Source: Dromiciops gliroides
Taxonomy: Eukaryota; Chordata; Mammalia; Microbiotheria; Microbiotheriidae
Length of the DNA stretch: 64,000 bases
Assembly: GCF_019393635.1 (NCBI RefSeq)
Contig: NC_057861.1
Coordinates: 191,286,026 to 191,350,025, forward strand
Reading direction: 5' to 3'
The first letter of the stretch is position 1, and every line of letters starts with the position of its first letter. The translations under genes were made by a program, and so were the position numbers. The notes under the pieces are model-generated. The model saw only the letters and a program-made list of their open reading frames with translations. It was not told where the DNA came from and searched no databases. This document shows positions 1 through 13,400 of the stretch, one piece after another.

Positions 1-499
1 GAAAATTTGAAGAGTTAGCCAGTAGAAATTTAGAGAATGTTTAAGTCTAAACTCACAGTATAGACAATGTCTAAACTCATAAAATGTAATAGATAATTTT
101 ACAACTTATTCTAAAGTTTTAGGGTAATGATGTAGTATTAATGAGAGATTATTTTCAGAGCACATGATTTAAAATAACAAGATACTTCTCAGAAACAGAT
201 GAACAGAAATAAAGTGGTCTTGAGAAACTACCAAACTGTGCACTCAGTCTCTTTTATACTACGAGACATATTTTATTATCAATTAAGCCCAATTTACAAC
301 TAGTGACCTAAATTGAGTGTGACATAAATCCAAATGCCCCCATAAGTTTCTTTTGCAGCAAGAGAATTTGCCTATCCCTCTTTCCCACTGACAAAAGTTA
401 ACAGAATTTTCTCTCTGACAGTTTCAGCAGATACATTAACTTACCCTGGACAGTTCAATTGAGAAGTATGCTTAAAATATCCTCTATGATCAAAGGTCT

Positions 500-590
500 T
501 AGGTTTGAAGGAGCTTTAGAGATCTAATCCAACTCCTTCATTTTACAACTGAGGAAACTGAGGCCCAGAGGCTCAAGGTCACAAAGAACT
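500..590 (-). mobile_element. MIR fragment (reverse)
   Basis: CATTTTACAACTGAGGAAAC and TGAGGCCCAGAGGCTCAAGG are the reverse of the MIR 3' half. Lies past the RBFA 3' end. Confidence 0.75.
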
Positions 591-1001
591 ATGTTCCAGT
601 TTATCATTGTTTCCACTGTAACTCATCTTTGGCTCCATCTGTCTATAATACCATCTGCTTCTTTAAAGTTCTTGTATCAGTAAGAAACCTTCTTACCAGT
701 GCTAGGGTTCGTTCTGGGGAATACCCTCTGCATAGCACTACACATAACTAGGTGCTGGAACATATTTTCCAATTACAATGATTAAGAAATAACCAATTTA
801 TTTTCTTGACAAAATAATTCTCATTCTCCCCTGAAATTTTAATTTACTTGCCATTTTGAAAAAGGCAAAATATACTTTTAGTTTCCAAAATAGGAGTATA
901 ATAATGTGCATAATGATATCAAAGGAATAGCTTTTTAGGACCAGTTTAATGTTAAATAACAAACCAAACCAAATTTTTTCAAAGAAAAACTATGAGAAAA
1001 G

Positions 1002-1437
1002 TTAACACTTCTTAAGTTTATTTTCTCCAGGACCTGTAGTTAATGAACTTTGTTCCTTACAAACACCATTATCCTCTAATTTCTCTAAAGCTTCATGCAG
1101 TTCATACTCTGGTTTATGTTCTTCAAAAAATGTATCATCCTTGTCCAGCTGATTATCACAATATCTGTCAAGAAGATATTCCTGGGGTGTAATGTCATCA
1201 TCCTTGGGACGCTTTGCCTTCTTCATTTTCTTCTTCATTTGCTTCTGCAGCATAGATATCTGTTCCTGCTCTTGCTCTGCACTCTGAATGCTGACACTCT
1301 CATGCCCCTTCCCTTTGCTTCTTTTGTACTCCATTATCTGCTTGTGCAGTGCCTCGTGGTCAATTCCAAAGAGACTTGGCTGAACGGTGGATCCTGACAC
1401 ATTAGATGATATAGAGTCTACTGGAGCTTTAAGTTCA
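1002..1437 (-). CDS. RBFA: RBFA coding exon 7 (C-terminal tail and stop)
   Basis: 436 nt from the acceptor TTCACAG|TGAACTT to TAA at 1004-1002. Contains [18 protein letters not shown], a coiled, Lys-rich stretch ([16 protein letters not shown]) and an acidic end. An AATAAA-like signal on the minus strand lies at 802-797, about 200 bases past the stop, so 1-1001 includes the 3' UTR. Confidence 0.94.
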
Positions 1438-4400
1438 CTGTGAATTTAAGAGAAAAAGGGGGAATCATCTATCAACAGCTTAATAAAATCACTTTAAATA
1501 TTTCCACATTAAACATACTCTTTATATTAACCTATTTATGCACATACCTTCATAAGACACTACTTAGGATTAGGAGAACCAAAATATAGCAAGAAAGCTC
1601 ACATTTTTTATGCTATTACTCTTGCTTCAGAGTTAATCAGCTTGAGCACTTTATGATTATACATGTGATTTTGTTGAGCACAATTTCTCCAGAGCCACTC
1701 AATATCTCATTAAATACACTCCAAATGAATTTGTGCACTTATACATGCCAGATGAATCAAGTGAATTGAACAAACAGAACTACCCATTCATGTAAGGGTA
1801 CTCAACCAAGAGTGGCTAAGAAAAAAAAGAGAGACAATGTTGTCTTCCCTGCCAAAGCCATTAAGCCCTCGACTATATGGACAAAACATGAAAGAAAATT
1901 GACTATTAAAAAAGCTAATGATGTAGCTCATCTAATAGAATTGAGACTTTACTGGAAAAAAAAAAAAGAAAAAGCACTGGGCAATAATTGTAATGGTTGT
2001 TTTCCATGTGGTTCGATGTGATTAGATTCTTTTTTTTTTGCTGAAAAGATCATTTCTTAGTAGTCTGAGGGAAAGAGCTCAACAGAGCCACTCATATATG
2101 CATGTGGTATGACAGAAAGGATAAAGAGAAGACAGCCCCAATCCCAAAGCGTGCACACAGTCCCTTTTACACTAGAAGATATACCTCCTGTTCTTCCATG
2201 CATAGGGAGGGGACTATACAAGCATGGAACAACGTAAATACTGTTAGACTTGGTTGATATGTTGATTAGTTTTGCAGAACTCAATTCCTAATTTCTTTGT
2301 TATCAGGATAGGTTATTCAGGAGGAAAGAGGAAGAGGACATATTTAGAAATAAAGTAAAAACAGAAGCTATTAATACACATTTAAAAAAAAACCTGGTTG
2401 CAGATCTCTGTAGCAACTGGTTTAATATTTTATCATTTGGTAGTCGTGAACTGTATTGCAGCGAGTAAGTAACATACCATGGAAAACCAACTGCTATTGT
2501 TTTATTTTTTGGCAAGAAAGTACCATATATTACAAGAGTATATGAAAGTCAGTATCACCAATGTTTTTGAATTGATTAGAAAGCATTCTGTCTTTATTCA
2601 GAATACACACTATCACTGAGCTCAAATGTTGCTGTTAAAAATATCAGCCTTAGCCACAAGATCCGTAGGAGGCTACTTGTAAGGTAAAGTGCTATTTCTC
2701 TTTAGCTGGGAAAGTCCAGAACAAAGGAAGGAATGGGTACCTCATTCCTTGTCCTAGAGATCATTGTTAACAACCTCTGAGATATAGATGTGAGAAAGGG
2801 AAATTTTCTGGAATAAGGGCTGCCATGTTAAGGGTATGACCTTTTTAAGGACTCCCTAAAGAAAGGAAGAAGAGGGAGGCCCTGCTGTTGTTGAGTTGTG
2901 GGTGCCTTATCCTAGGTTCCCCACAGTGCTTCCTCTGTGCCTCAGTTTCCTTCTGACCCTGGACCTTCCCTCAAGCACCCTAGAACATGACTCTACCCCT
3001 GCAAGTCTCCTGTTCCCCTTAGTGAATTCCTCTCACAGTGTCCATTTTGGGGAGAGGCCTAGGCCAGGCTCCTTTCATTCATCTCCTGGCTTTGCTTCTG
3101 ACTTCCTGGACTTTGTAGCCACATCATCATACCCTTATATGCAGATACATCCCCTCTCCCTCCAATCCACCCTTTCTACTTCCCCCAACCCTTGTCTTTC
3201 ATATGCCTTTTTATGTGTTGTCTTCCTCTATGAGAATGCGGGTTCCTTGAAGGCAGAAACCATTCTTCTTTTTTGCTTGTATCTATATCCCTAGAGCTTA
3301 GCACAATACCTGGCACACAGTCAGTAAGCAGACAGCAAATGCTTGTTGACTGACAATTCCTCACTTGCATTATATATTAAGCTTCTGCCTACTCTCCCCA
3401 CCCCACCCTCTAAGGACGTGTGAAGGGAATACTTTGTAACTACTATTCCTGCCAGCGATGTGAATAAATGCCTTTTCTAAAAGCTTAAATTTTCACTGAC
3501 TTTGATGCGACAGCCAGAACACTTTATTTGGAGGCAAAAGGCCTGTGGCTCAAATCCTGACCTTTGACTTACTACCTACATGTCTGGGCCCCGTATTTCT
3601 TTCCTGGTAAAATGAGGAAGTTGGACTAGACAAGTGGCTTCTGAGGACCCTTTCCAGCTCCAGATTTATGACCTAACCACTCAGGCTTCTGTTGGTGTGG
3701 GTACTACCTGTACCAAAACTGGTTAAAACCTCTCTATACCTTAGTTTCTGTAGCCCAAGAGAGCAGAAACTTTGTGGGCCAATCCTCTGCTGTTGAGCTT
3801 TTCAACACAAGTACCCACACATTACGATACTAAGATGTCCTCCATGTTCCCCTTACGGATGAAGGATGAGTTAATAAAACTGGGAATTAAATAAGACCAA
3901 AATTCTTCTCTAGTAGCTGATATTGGTCATTACTCTTAAGAAAAAGTGGCTATTGGAAGGACTGGCTATTAAACTTGACTTTCAAATACAAGACTCAAGA
4001 GAAACAAAAAAAAGGTAAACAGGAAAGAGAAATCATAAAAGATTCAATAAGGTCAGACTGCTTGCACTCCTACATGAAAATATACATAGACAGAGGGCAC
4101 AGGTGTGAGCTGAAGATGATGAAATGATTAACTAAAAAAACTACAATTAAGGAGTGAGAAAGAAGAATGCACTGGGAGAAGGGGAAAGAGAGAGTTTAAA
4201 AGGCCGAAAAGAGATTTTATAGTGGAGGGGGAAACAAAGGAAGTAGAGGGGTACATGGGGGAGAAAGAGTGTGTGAACCTTACTCAATAAAATTGACTCA
4301 AAGAAGGAATAACACACACTCAGAAATCTCTTACCATACAGGAAAGTAGGAGGAGAGGGGGATAAGAGAAGGAGTGAGGGGAGGAGAGAGAGGACTGATA

Positions 4401-7400
4401 GAAAGGAGGTCTGATTGGAGGAGATAAAAGTCAGAAGCAAAACACTTTTGAGAATGGACAGGGTAAAAAGGGAGAGAGTAGGATAAATGGTGAAAATAGG
4501 ATGGAAATACATGGTAATCATTACTGAAAAAAATTTTTTTACAGAAGTTTCTCTGATAAAGACCTCATTTCTCAAATATATAGAAAACTGAGTCAAATTT
4601 ACAGGAACAAGACATTTTTCACTGATAAAATGCTCAAAGGATATGAACAGGCAGCTTTCAGACAAAGTAACCAAAGTGTGAGAAAATAATGGGTTTTGAG
4701 ATTGATTGTATTGACTTTGCTGATTAACTCACTTGAAGCTGACTAGACTGAAATCATGCCTACCTGAGGGCCTGGCCCTCAGAGGGTGTGTTCTCTGAGC
4801 TCTGACCTCAGCACATTCTACTCATGGACTGCCCTCAAGTCCAGTGAACCAATAGATTTGGGTAATGCTGGCCAATTAGCTTGGAGCAGTGTGTAGGGAC
4901 TGCCTCTCACCTGGACCCACAGGAAGCTTCCAGTCACAAAGGCATAGGGACTTCCCTTTTTGGCCTGAGACTCATAGGTGGCAGCACCTTTTCCTCCTCT
5001 ATCCTAGCTAGGCTTTCCTAACTTTCTGAGCCATGTGCTATCTCTCTTTATTAATATATACTTTAATAAATGCTTAATGACCCCAAACTGGTGCTAAAGC
5101 TTCTAATTTATAAGTAGCAATATACTAGAAACCCCGGGGGCAGCTAGATGGCGCAGTGGATAGAGCACCGGCCCTGGAGTCAGGAGTACCTGAGTTCAAA
5201 TCCGGCCTCAGACACTTAACACTTACTAGCTGTGTGACCCTGGGCAAGTCACTTAACCCCAACTGCCTCACTAAAAAAAAATATATACTAGAAACCCCAG
5301 CTAATTTTCCCCAAACTTGGGACAGAAGTAAAGCAACCACATATCAGGTTTTTTGGTTTTTTTGTGTGGGGCAATGAGGGTTAAGAGACTTGCTCAGGGT
5401 CACACAGCTAATAAGTGTCAAGTGTCTGAGGCTGGATTTGAACTCAGGTCCTCCTGAATCCAGGGCCAGTGCTTTATCCACTGCACCACCTAGCTGCCCC
5501 CCACATATCATTTTAAATGACACAAAAGCTATCTATAGTCATATGAAAAAATGCTATAAATCACTACTGATTAGTGCAAATGCAAATTAAAACAACTGAG
5601 CAACCACCACACACCTATCAGATTAGGAAAATGATAAATGTTGGAGGGAGTGTGAGAAAATTAAAATACTAACGCACTGTTGGTGAAGTGGTATACTGAG
5701 TCAACCATTCTGGGGAACAATTTGGAACTATGCCCAAATGGCTATAAAACAGCAATACCACTCCTAGATCTGTATCTCAAAGAAATAAACAAAAATATAT
5801 ACTAAAATACTTATAGCTCTTTTAGTTGTGGCAAAGAATTGGAAATTGAGGGTTGACCATCAACTGAGGAATGGCTGCACAAGTTGTATATGATTGTGAT
5901 GAAATACTATTGTGCTATAAGCAATGACGAGGATCATTTCAGAAAAACCCAGAAAGACTGACATGAACTGATGCAAAGTTAAATGAACAGAACCAGGAGA
6001 GCATTGTACACAGTAATAACAGTACTGTGAATAACTTAGCTATTTTCAGAAACACAATGATCTATGACAATTCTGAAGGATTTATGATGAAAAATGCTGT
6101 CCATTATCAGAAAAATAACTTATGGAGCCTGAAGGCAGATTGGAGATACTCTTTCTTTACTTATTTTTTTTTTAATTTGTCTTTTTTTTCTTTCATAGCA
6201 TGACTTACATGGAAATGTGTTTTGCATAATTACAAATGTTTAACCTATATCAAATTATTTGCTTTCTCAATGCAGGGAGGGAAGAATTTGGAACTCAAAA
6301 TTTGAAAAAAAAAAGAATGTTAAAAATTATTTTTAACCATAATTGGGGAATAAAATATTAAATTTTTAAAAATGTATACCCATAGGTGCAGCTAGATGGC
6401 ACAGTGGATAAAGCACCAGCCCTGGATTCAGGAGTACCTGAGTTCAAATCCAGCCTCAGACACTTAATACTTACTAGCTGTATGACCCTGGGCAAGTCAC
6501 TTAGCCTCAAATGCCTCACCAAAAAAAAAAAAAGTATACCCATACTTGAAAATATTTTTTCATGGGTAACGATTTAAATTGTTTGCCATGTAAAGAAAAA
6601 TTAGACAGATAATACATACAGAAATAAAAAAGAAAAAAGGTATTATTCACACCCAGCAAACTGGCAAAAATGACAAAAATGGCAAAAGTCAATGGTGGAG
6701 GAGTTATGGAAGAATAGGTATACTGATACATTGTTGATAGAGTCATAAAACAGTACAACCATTTTGGAAAGCAATCTGGAATAATGCGAATAAAATGCTA
6801 AAATGTTCATACCCTTTGAACCAGAGAATTCATTACTGGGCTTATAACCCAAGGAAGCAATCATTAAGAAAAAGGTATCTAGATATTCTAAAATATTTAT
6901 AGCAGCACTTTTTGTGATTAAATAAGATTTGGAAACAAAGTGGATGCCTATCAATTGGGGAATGGCTAGACAAATTATGGTACATGAATGCAACAGAATA
7001 TTACTGTGGTGTAAGAAATGTTGAATGTGATGAATGTGGAGAAGCACAGAAAGATCTATATGAACTGATGCAGAGTGTAGTAAGTAGAGCCAAGAAAACA
7101 ATATACATAGTAACTATAACAACATAAATGGAAAGAATGCTACACCAACATATTAAAAGTAAATGTAGCAAAATTATCAAGATTATATAAAATTATAGAG
7201 ATCATCAAGATCATAAAATATAAGTCTTGAAAAGTTTATACAATAGATATATGTGCTAACTGGGTTTTTTAAATTATGCTTCTGGTATAACAGAAAGTTA
7301 TATCACGTGTTAGGAACATCACATACACATAAACGCAGCCTTCAATAGAGGCTAAGCATGAGAGGAAATATCAGGCTATTTACCTTGGTTCACTTTGTGT

Positions 7401-10400
7401 CAAATCTTTTTCATCAGGGGGTCCAAAGTCAGCAATTTCCAGTAACCTATTTACCTGGAAAATAAATTAAAATAGTTACCTACATTTTGATACCATCTAC
7501 ATTTATAAAGTTCTAGTGAAAAGAGCATTAGATTTATAATTAAGGGAGAACTGTGTTCAAGTATTGGCTTCAACACTTAAAAATTTATTGCTAATACATT
7601 TGAGACCATTCCACTTACTAGCTAAAGAAAAATCAAAGTGACTTTTTTACTTTGTGTTTTATTTAAAGGGAAGATCAAAGCAGAGGTACCTCTACTTGAG
7701 ACAGAAAAAATGGACTCAAGTGCTAATCTTAAAACTTCCATTTACATGATTCTTTATATACCTCACAATATTCTGAGAACAGCCAGGCTTTTAAAACTAT
7801 TTCCTTGAACCTTTGGCATAGAGTAGGCACTTATTAAATATTTGTTGATTATTTAGTATTTTCTCTGAAGTGCTGAACCATTTGGACTGATTTTATGTGC
7901 TGGATGATTCATTTCCCTAAGGATGTCTCTTGGGTGTTTAAAGTACTTTTGAAAAGTGCTCCAAATACTGCTATTAAATCTTCCTTTTCATAACATCTCC
8001 CAATGCTCTCTTGTGAGCTGAAAGGCTGCTTAACAGACTGTAAAAGAAGCAATGCAAATGAATGACTATGGAGGCATCAAAATGACTTTTATGCTAACAC
8101 GCTCTGTAGCCTTGACCTAAAACTGAGAAATTTAGTTGATCTCAAGGAAGACAGATGGCAGACAATGACCACACATAAGTTATAAGGTAAAGTATTTTAG
8201 GGTGACAAAGGGCAAAAGGCAGATTGCTTTATGCCTCTGCACTAGTCTACTCACTGGTTCCTAATAAAAGCCTACGTCCCTTTTTACCACCTTTCTCCAC
8301 CAGTTCCAAGTGATGTCCAAATCAAAATAACAGGATTTCACTTTAGAGCAAGCCAACTTAAGAGACATTTTTCATGAATTTATTGGTTCTAAAAGTAGAC
8401 AGTGTCTGAATTAGATCAATATCTCAGCACTATTTATCAAATGTCAAACCAACAATAAAATTTCAGGTTTCAGGGCAGCTAGGTTGACACAGTGGATCAA
8501 GAACTGGTCCTGGATTCAGGAGGACCTGAGTTCAAATCCAGTCACAGACGCTTGACACTTACTAGCTGTGTGACCCTGGGCAAGTCACTTAACCCTCATT
8601 GCCCCCCCCCCCAAACCCCAAGAGAAACAAAAACTTTCAGGTTTCATTTCTTAGGAAAAGTACATTTCATCAAAGTTGTTCTCTCCAACTAATGTTTTTG
8701 TAATTTGACAATTACAGTTTTAAAAAATATATCTGGGGTGGCTAGGTGGCGTAGTGGATAGAGCACTGGCCCTGGAGTCAGGAGCACCTGAGTTCAAATC
8801 CAGCCTCAGACACTTAACACTTACTAGCTGTGTGACCCTGGGCAAGTCACTTAACCCCAACTGCCTCACCAAAAAAAAATATATATATATATATATGAGA
8901 TTGATTTAATTTGCTATAATCAACTTCCACTAAAGACCTATTTGGATGCCATACCTTGACATGTTTGGAATGCAGCTGACTGAGTTCTCCAAATTTTGGC
9001 AGGTTCTATCAAGCTGAAAAAGCTTCAAATACAAGACTAGTAATGATAGTTCATGTGTCTGATGGATGATAACTAACCCAACAACTCTCAAGGATCATCT
9101 ATTAAGTTATAAAGGAGTTGCAATCTGTTTAAGTGGAGGGAACACCCATACCAATGAAATCCTAGATCACTGATATATCCTTAGTCATAATCAATAGAGC
9201 ATAGTATTAAATAACTAAGAGCCTAGATCGTTGCAAAACTAGAATGGGAAATTAAAAGTATTTGGTTACACTAAAAAGAGTTTGGGTTAGAGTCTTCATT
9301 TTTCAAGTGGAGAGGGAACAGCTAGGTGACACAATGGATAAAACACTGGCTCTGGATTCAGAAGGACCTAAGTTCAAATCCCACCTCAGACACTTGAGAC
9401 TTACTAGGTGTGTGACCCTGGGCAAGTCACTTAACCCTCACTGCCCCGCAAAACAAACAAATCAAGTGGAGAAAGCTAGGCAGCTCTACCACCTGCATAT
9501 TTTCCTTTTTAAAATTTAAATATTTCTGGGAAGGAAGTACCTAATTGTTACTATCTCTGTTTTACATATGAAGAAACCAAGAGTCAAAAAGATTAAGTGA
9601 CTAGCTCAAAAGGAATAAGTGATATCCAAGATAAAATAAAGGACTTGAACAGAGATACTTTGAGTACAGCCTGAGGGTCTTTCCTGTCTTTGTATCTTAG
9701 TAGGCATTAGCTAAACACCAACAGACAGAAACAAGATACAAGAAAAGGAAAGGGAAGAAGGGATTGAGAGAAAAATAGGGTCAGGAGAAGAAAGGTTGAA
9801 GGTTCACAAAAGCAAAATCTGTCTACTTTATAATTATGCCAAAGGTCACATCACTGAAAATTATCTTGTCTGTCACTTTTAGCATAAGTCTCATAAACTG
9901 TCTACAGAAAAACTGGAATTTTCTACAGAGATCTGTAAAAAGTGAATCAGGATTGATCAGAAGATCTGCAAATTTTAAAAAGTAGATTGTTTCACCAATC
10001 ATTATTGACAAGTTCAAATGTCATAGTGTAATGATGTGGGAGAAAAGGTTGCCGTTTCCCTTTTCCTATGGCTGAAGGGTAATTTCAGGAAAGAAGTAAA
10101 TGTAAACAGAAGATGCCTCCAGTCCCCCACCATTCCTTACATAAACTGCAATGGCAGTACTCCTAGTCTCAACCCCAAGACAGTGTTTAATTCCTAGCAG
10201 ATACTCAATGAAATAATAATAATAACTGGTTGAATGAATAAAAAGAGACTTTCAGAAAATAAAAACTAGATCTTCATTTAAGTGAAACAGTATAGACTTG
10301 GAATCAGAAGGAAATCGGGTAGTTACTAATTGTGTGACCCTAAGCAAGTCACTTAACCTCTCTGTGCCTCAGTTTCTTCATCTGAAAAATGAGAGGATTG

Positions 10401-13400
10401 TAGTCTATAAGGTCCCTTCCAAATTTTTGATCTAAAAAAAGTTGAGGATAATAATTTAATTGTCAATAAATTCAATTTCAAGTTCTTTCAACATGTTCAT
10501 ATCAGGTTTCTAGCTCCCTTTTAATTTAATTCCTTTTCCAAGGCAAAAATGAAAAAGTCACTCTTGGTACATTTTCCTAGCACGGGAAATAATACATCTG
10601 CAAAATAAAATTCACACCAACAATCTAATGTTATTTATATGTGGCATCATATAGTAAGTTTTACTTACCTCTGCTATTGCTGCACTTTCTTTATCACGAA
10701 TAAATACTATTGGAGGAACATTTCTCAGGATCTGATGGGTAATCAAAAGATGCCTAAAAAGAACAGAAGGTCCAAAGAGTTACTCAGCTTTACCATGACA
10801 TTTATAGGAGGGGTGTGATGATGTTAAAATAAAAACACATTATGACTTACAATCAGTGGCAAGCAGCTAGTTTAGAAATCTAACCTTCTAGAACTAAAAT
10901 GTCAAGCTAAAAAAGTCTCCTGCAGGCCACTGTGACATGAGAAAAAAAGATTACATGGTAGAGTCATAATCACACTAGTTGGTTTTTTTTAAAATTAGGC
11001 CCCTTAAAATTATTTTTATAACAAAAACTCATACCTTCTATAATATTCTAAAGCTCTGAAAATGTTTTCCTTATAACAATTCTGAGGCATAATTAATGCA
11101 AGTATTATCCTCATTTTACAGATACAGAAACTGAAAATGAGAGAGGCAAAGCAACTAACACAGAGCAAGGAAATATCAAAGCCCACAGGCAAAACCATGG
11201 CTAACTGTTGATCAAGGGCTCTTTCTATTATGCCATTATAATATTGTGAATACTGTCCTGTATTAAGGAGAAAAGGAAGCAAGCATTTAATAAGCATCTA
11301 TAAGTGCCAGGCACTGTGCTGAGTACTTTACAAATATCTTATTTTGATCCTCATAACAATCCTGCAAGATAGGTGCTTTGAAGAAACTTAAGCTGACAGA
11401 AGTTAAGTGACTTCCCCAGGGTGACACAAATAGTTTCTGAGGCAGGATTTGAGCTCAGGTTTTCCTATCCACTATACCACCTAGCAGTATAAAATTCTAA
11501 GCTTTCTCATCAACTGTGCCTTTAAATATGATATTAACAAGCTAAATATTTATTGGCAATGACTCTATAAAACTCAGCTTTAAAAACTTTATTCTTCAAA
11601 ATTAAGTGAATGATACAGAATTCATTAGATCACAGAACTTAGAACTAAAAGGGAGCAGAGAAATATGAGGCTAAGAAAGATATGATTTGCTTAAGGTCAT
11701 GTAGTCTTCTTTATGGCTCAACTCAGGTGACACATAATAGTAGCTAGCATTTATATATCTTCTACATGCCTTACTGTGTTGTTGTTTAGCCAGTTTTCAG
11801 TCATATTCAACTCTTCCTGACCCCATGTGGGGTCTTGTTGGCAAAAATACCCCAACTCTAGACTAAATCTTCACTAGTAACAGCCGAGAAACAACCCAAA
11901 ACATCTAATATGTTGCCCACTTCTTGTAATGTTAACCATATTCTGTTCTACAGGTAAATTGGTTCTGTATGTATTCACCTAAATCTTCAATGGCTAATTA
12001 TACTCAGGCCACTTTTGAGCGATCTTTCAACTTACTTTGTTGAAGTCACTATGCACACTGTTCTCTTGATTGTACTTATTTCATAATCCACCAGTTCATA
12101 AAACTTTCATGTTCCTCTGAATTCAACATATTCATCGTTTCTCACTGCCCATTGATATCAGATTCATATACCATAGTTTTTCAGAAATTCCTCATTCAGG
12201 AGGCAACCACTTTATTTTTAGTTTTTGCTACCATAAGAAGTGTTGCTATGAATATGTAGGAATATACTGGACCAGGGGCAGGTAGGTGGCGCAGTGGATA
12301 GAGCACCGGCCCTGGATTCAGGAGGACCTGAGTTCAAAGCTGACCTTAGACACTTGACACTTACTAGCTGTGTGACCCTGGGCAAGTCACTTAACCCTCA
12401 TTGCCCTGGGAAGAAAAGGAATATATTGGACCCTGTTTTCTATCACTGACTTCCTTGGAGTATATGTCCAATAACAGAATTGCTGGGTCAAAGGAAAAGA
12501 ATATTCTGGATAAGTGAATTATCTCAAGAATTAATAAAATAGGGGGCAGCTAGGTGGTACAGTGGATAAAGCACCGGCCCTGGATTCAGGAGGACCTGAG
12601 TTCAAATTTGGATTCAGACACTTGACACTTACTAGCTATGTGACCCTGGGCAAGTCACTTAAGTCTCATTACCCCACACACAAAAAAAAGAATAAGATAA
12701 ACTATATTACTGAAAAATCTTCTAAAATATTTATTAGATAAATAAGACCCAGAAGCAACTTCACAGAAGCTTGTGTTCCATAAGCCCATAATCACAAACT
12801 ACTAGGGTAAGAACTCCCTATTTGACAAGAATTGGTAAGAAAACTAGAGAGCTGTCTGGAAGAAATGAAGTTTAGTGCAACATCTTACACCATGTGAAAT
12901 AATAAGTTCCAAAAGGAAGCAAGAGCTACATATGTTACACAATATTTAAAAGAATAAAGTGAGTAGAAAAAAGAGGTATTTTGCACAAGCATGGCTAGAA
13001 GAAAAATTCTCAAAGGACAAAAGTAATCAAAGAATAAAATAATTTTATTACATAATTTTTAAAGGTTTGCATTTAAAAAAGTAAACTGTGAAACTTAAAA
13101 GTTTGATAAAATTGTCTCTGAAAAAGGGAAGTGATACCAACATATAATCACTAATAATAGCTAACATTTATATAGTTTTAAAGTTTGCAAAGCACTTCAT
13201 ACATATCTTGAAACTCAACAAACATGAGCTATTATGATCTCTATTTTACAAATAAGGAAAATGAGGTTTCTATTTAAGTTTATTATTAAGTTTATTCTAT
13301 TTAAGGTTCTATTTAAGAAGAGCCATTCCCTAATAGGTAAGTCGCCAAAGGATAGGATCAGGTTGTTTTCAAAAGAAGAAATTCAATCTATCAACAATCA

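Larger units (their letters stand above)
4680..5514 (+). mobile_element. Solo LTR fossil (family A, copy 1)
   Basis: Starts TGTGAGAAAATAATGGG and ends near TTTTAAATGACA, inserted in the chimeric L1. A polyadenylation-like AATAAA and ACTGGTGCTAAAGCTTCTAA lie in the right half. Two SINEs are nested in it. No internal viral genes. Boundaries approximate. Confidence 0.65.

Noticed and set aside
1095-1397. 100-codon + strand open frame over RBFA exon 7
   Set aside because: Shadow of the real minus-strand exon; no homology to any protein I know.
1812-2021. 69-codon lysine-rich open frame
   Set aside because: No family signature, no splice or promoter context, low complexity; lies in an RBFA intron.
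4147-4674. 175-codon minus-strand open frame rich in Ser/Leu
   Set aside because: Reverse shadow of the purine-rich leader of the chimeric L1-type element.
5125-5377. Recurrent open frames with [15 protein letters not shown] or [11 protein letters not shown]
   Set aside because: They are translations of the short CORE-SINE on either strand and recur at every copy, not a gene family.
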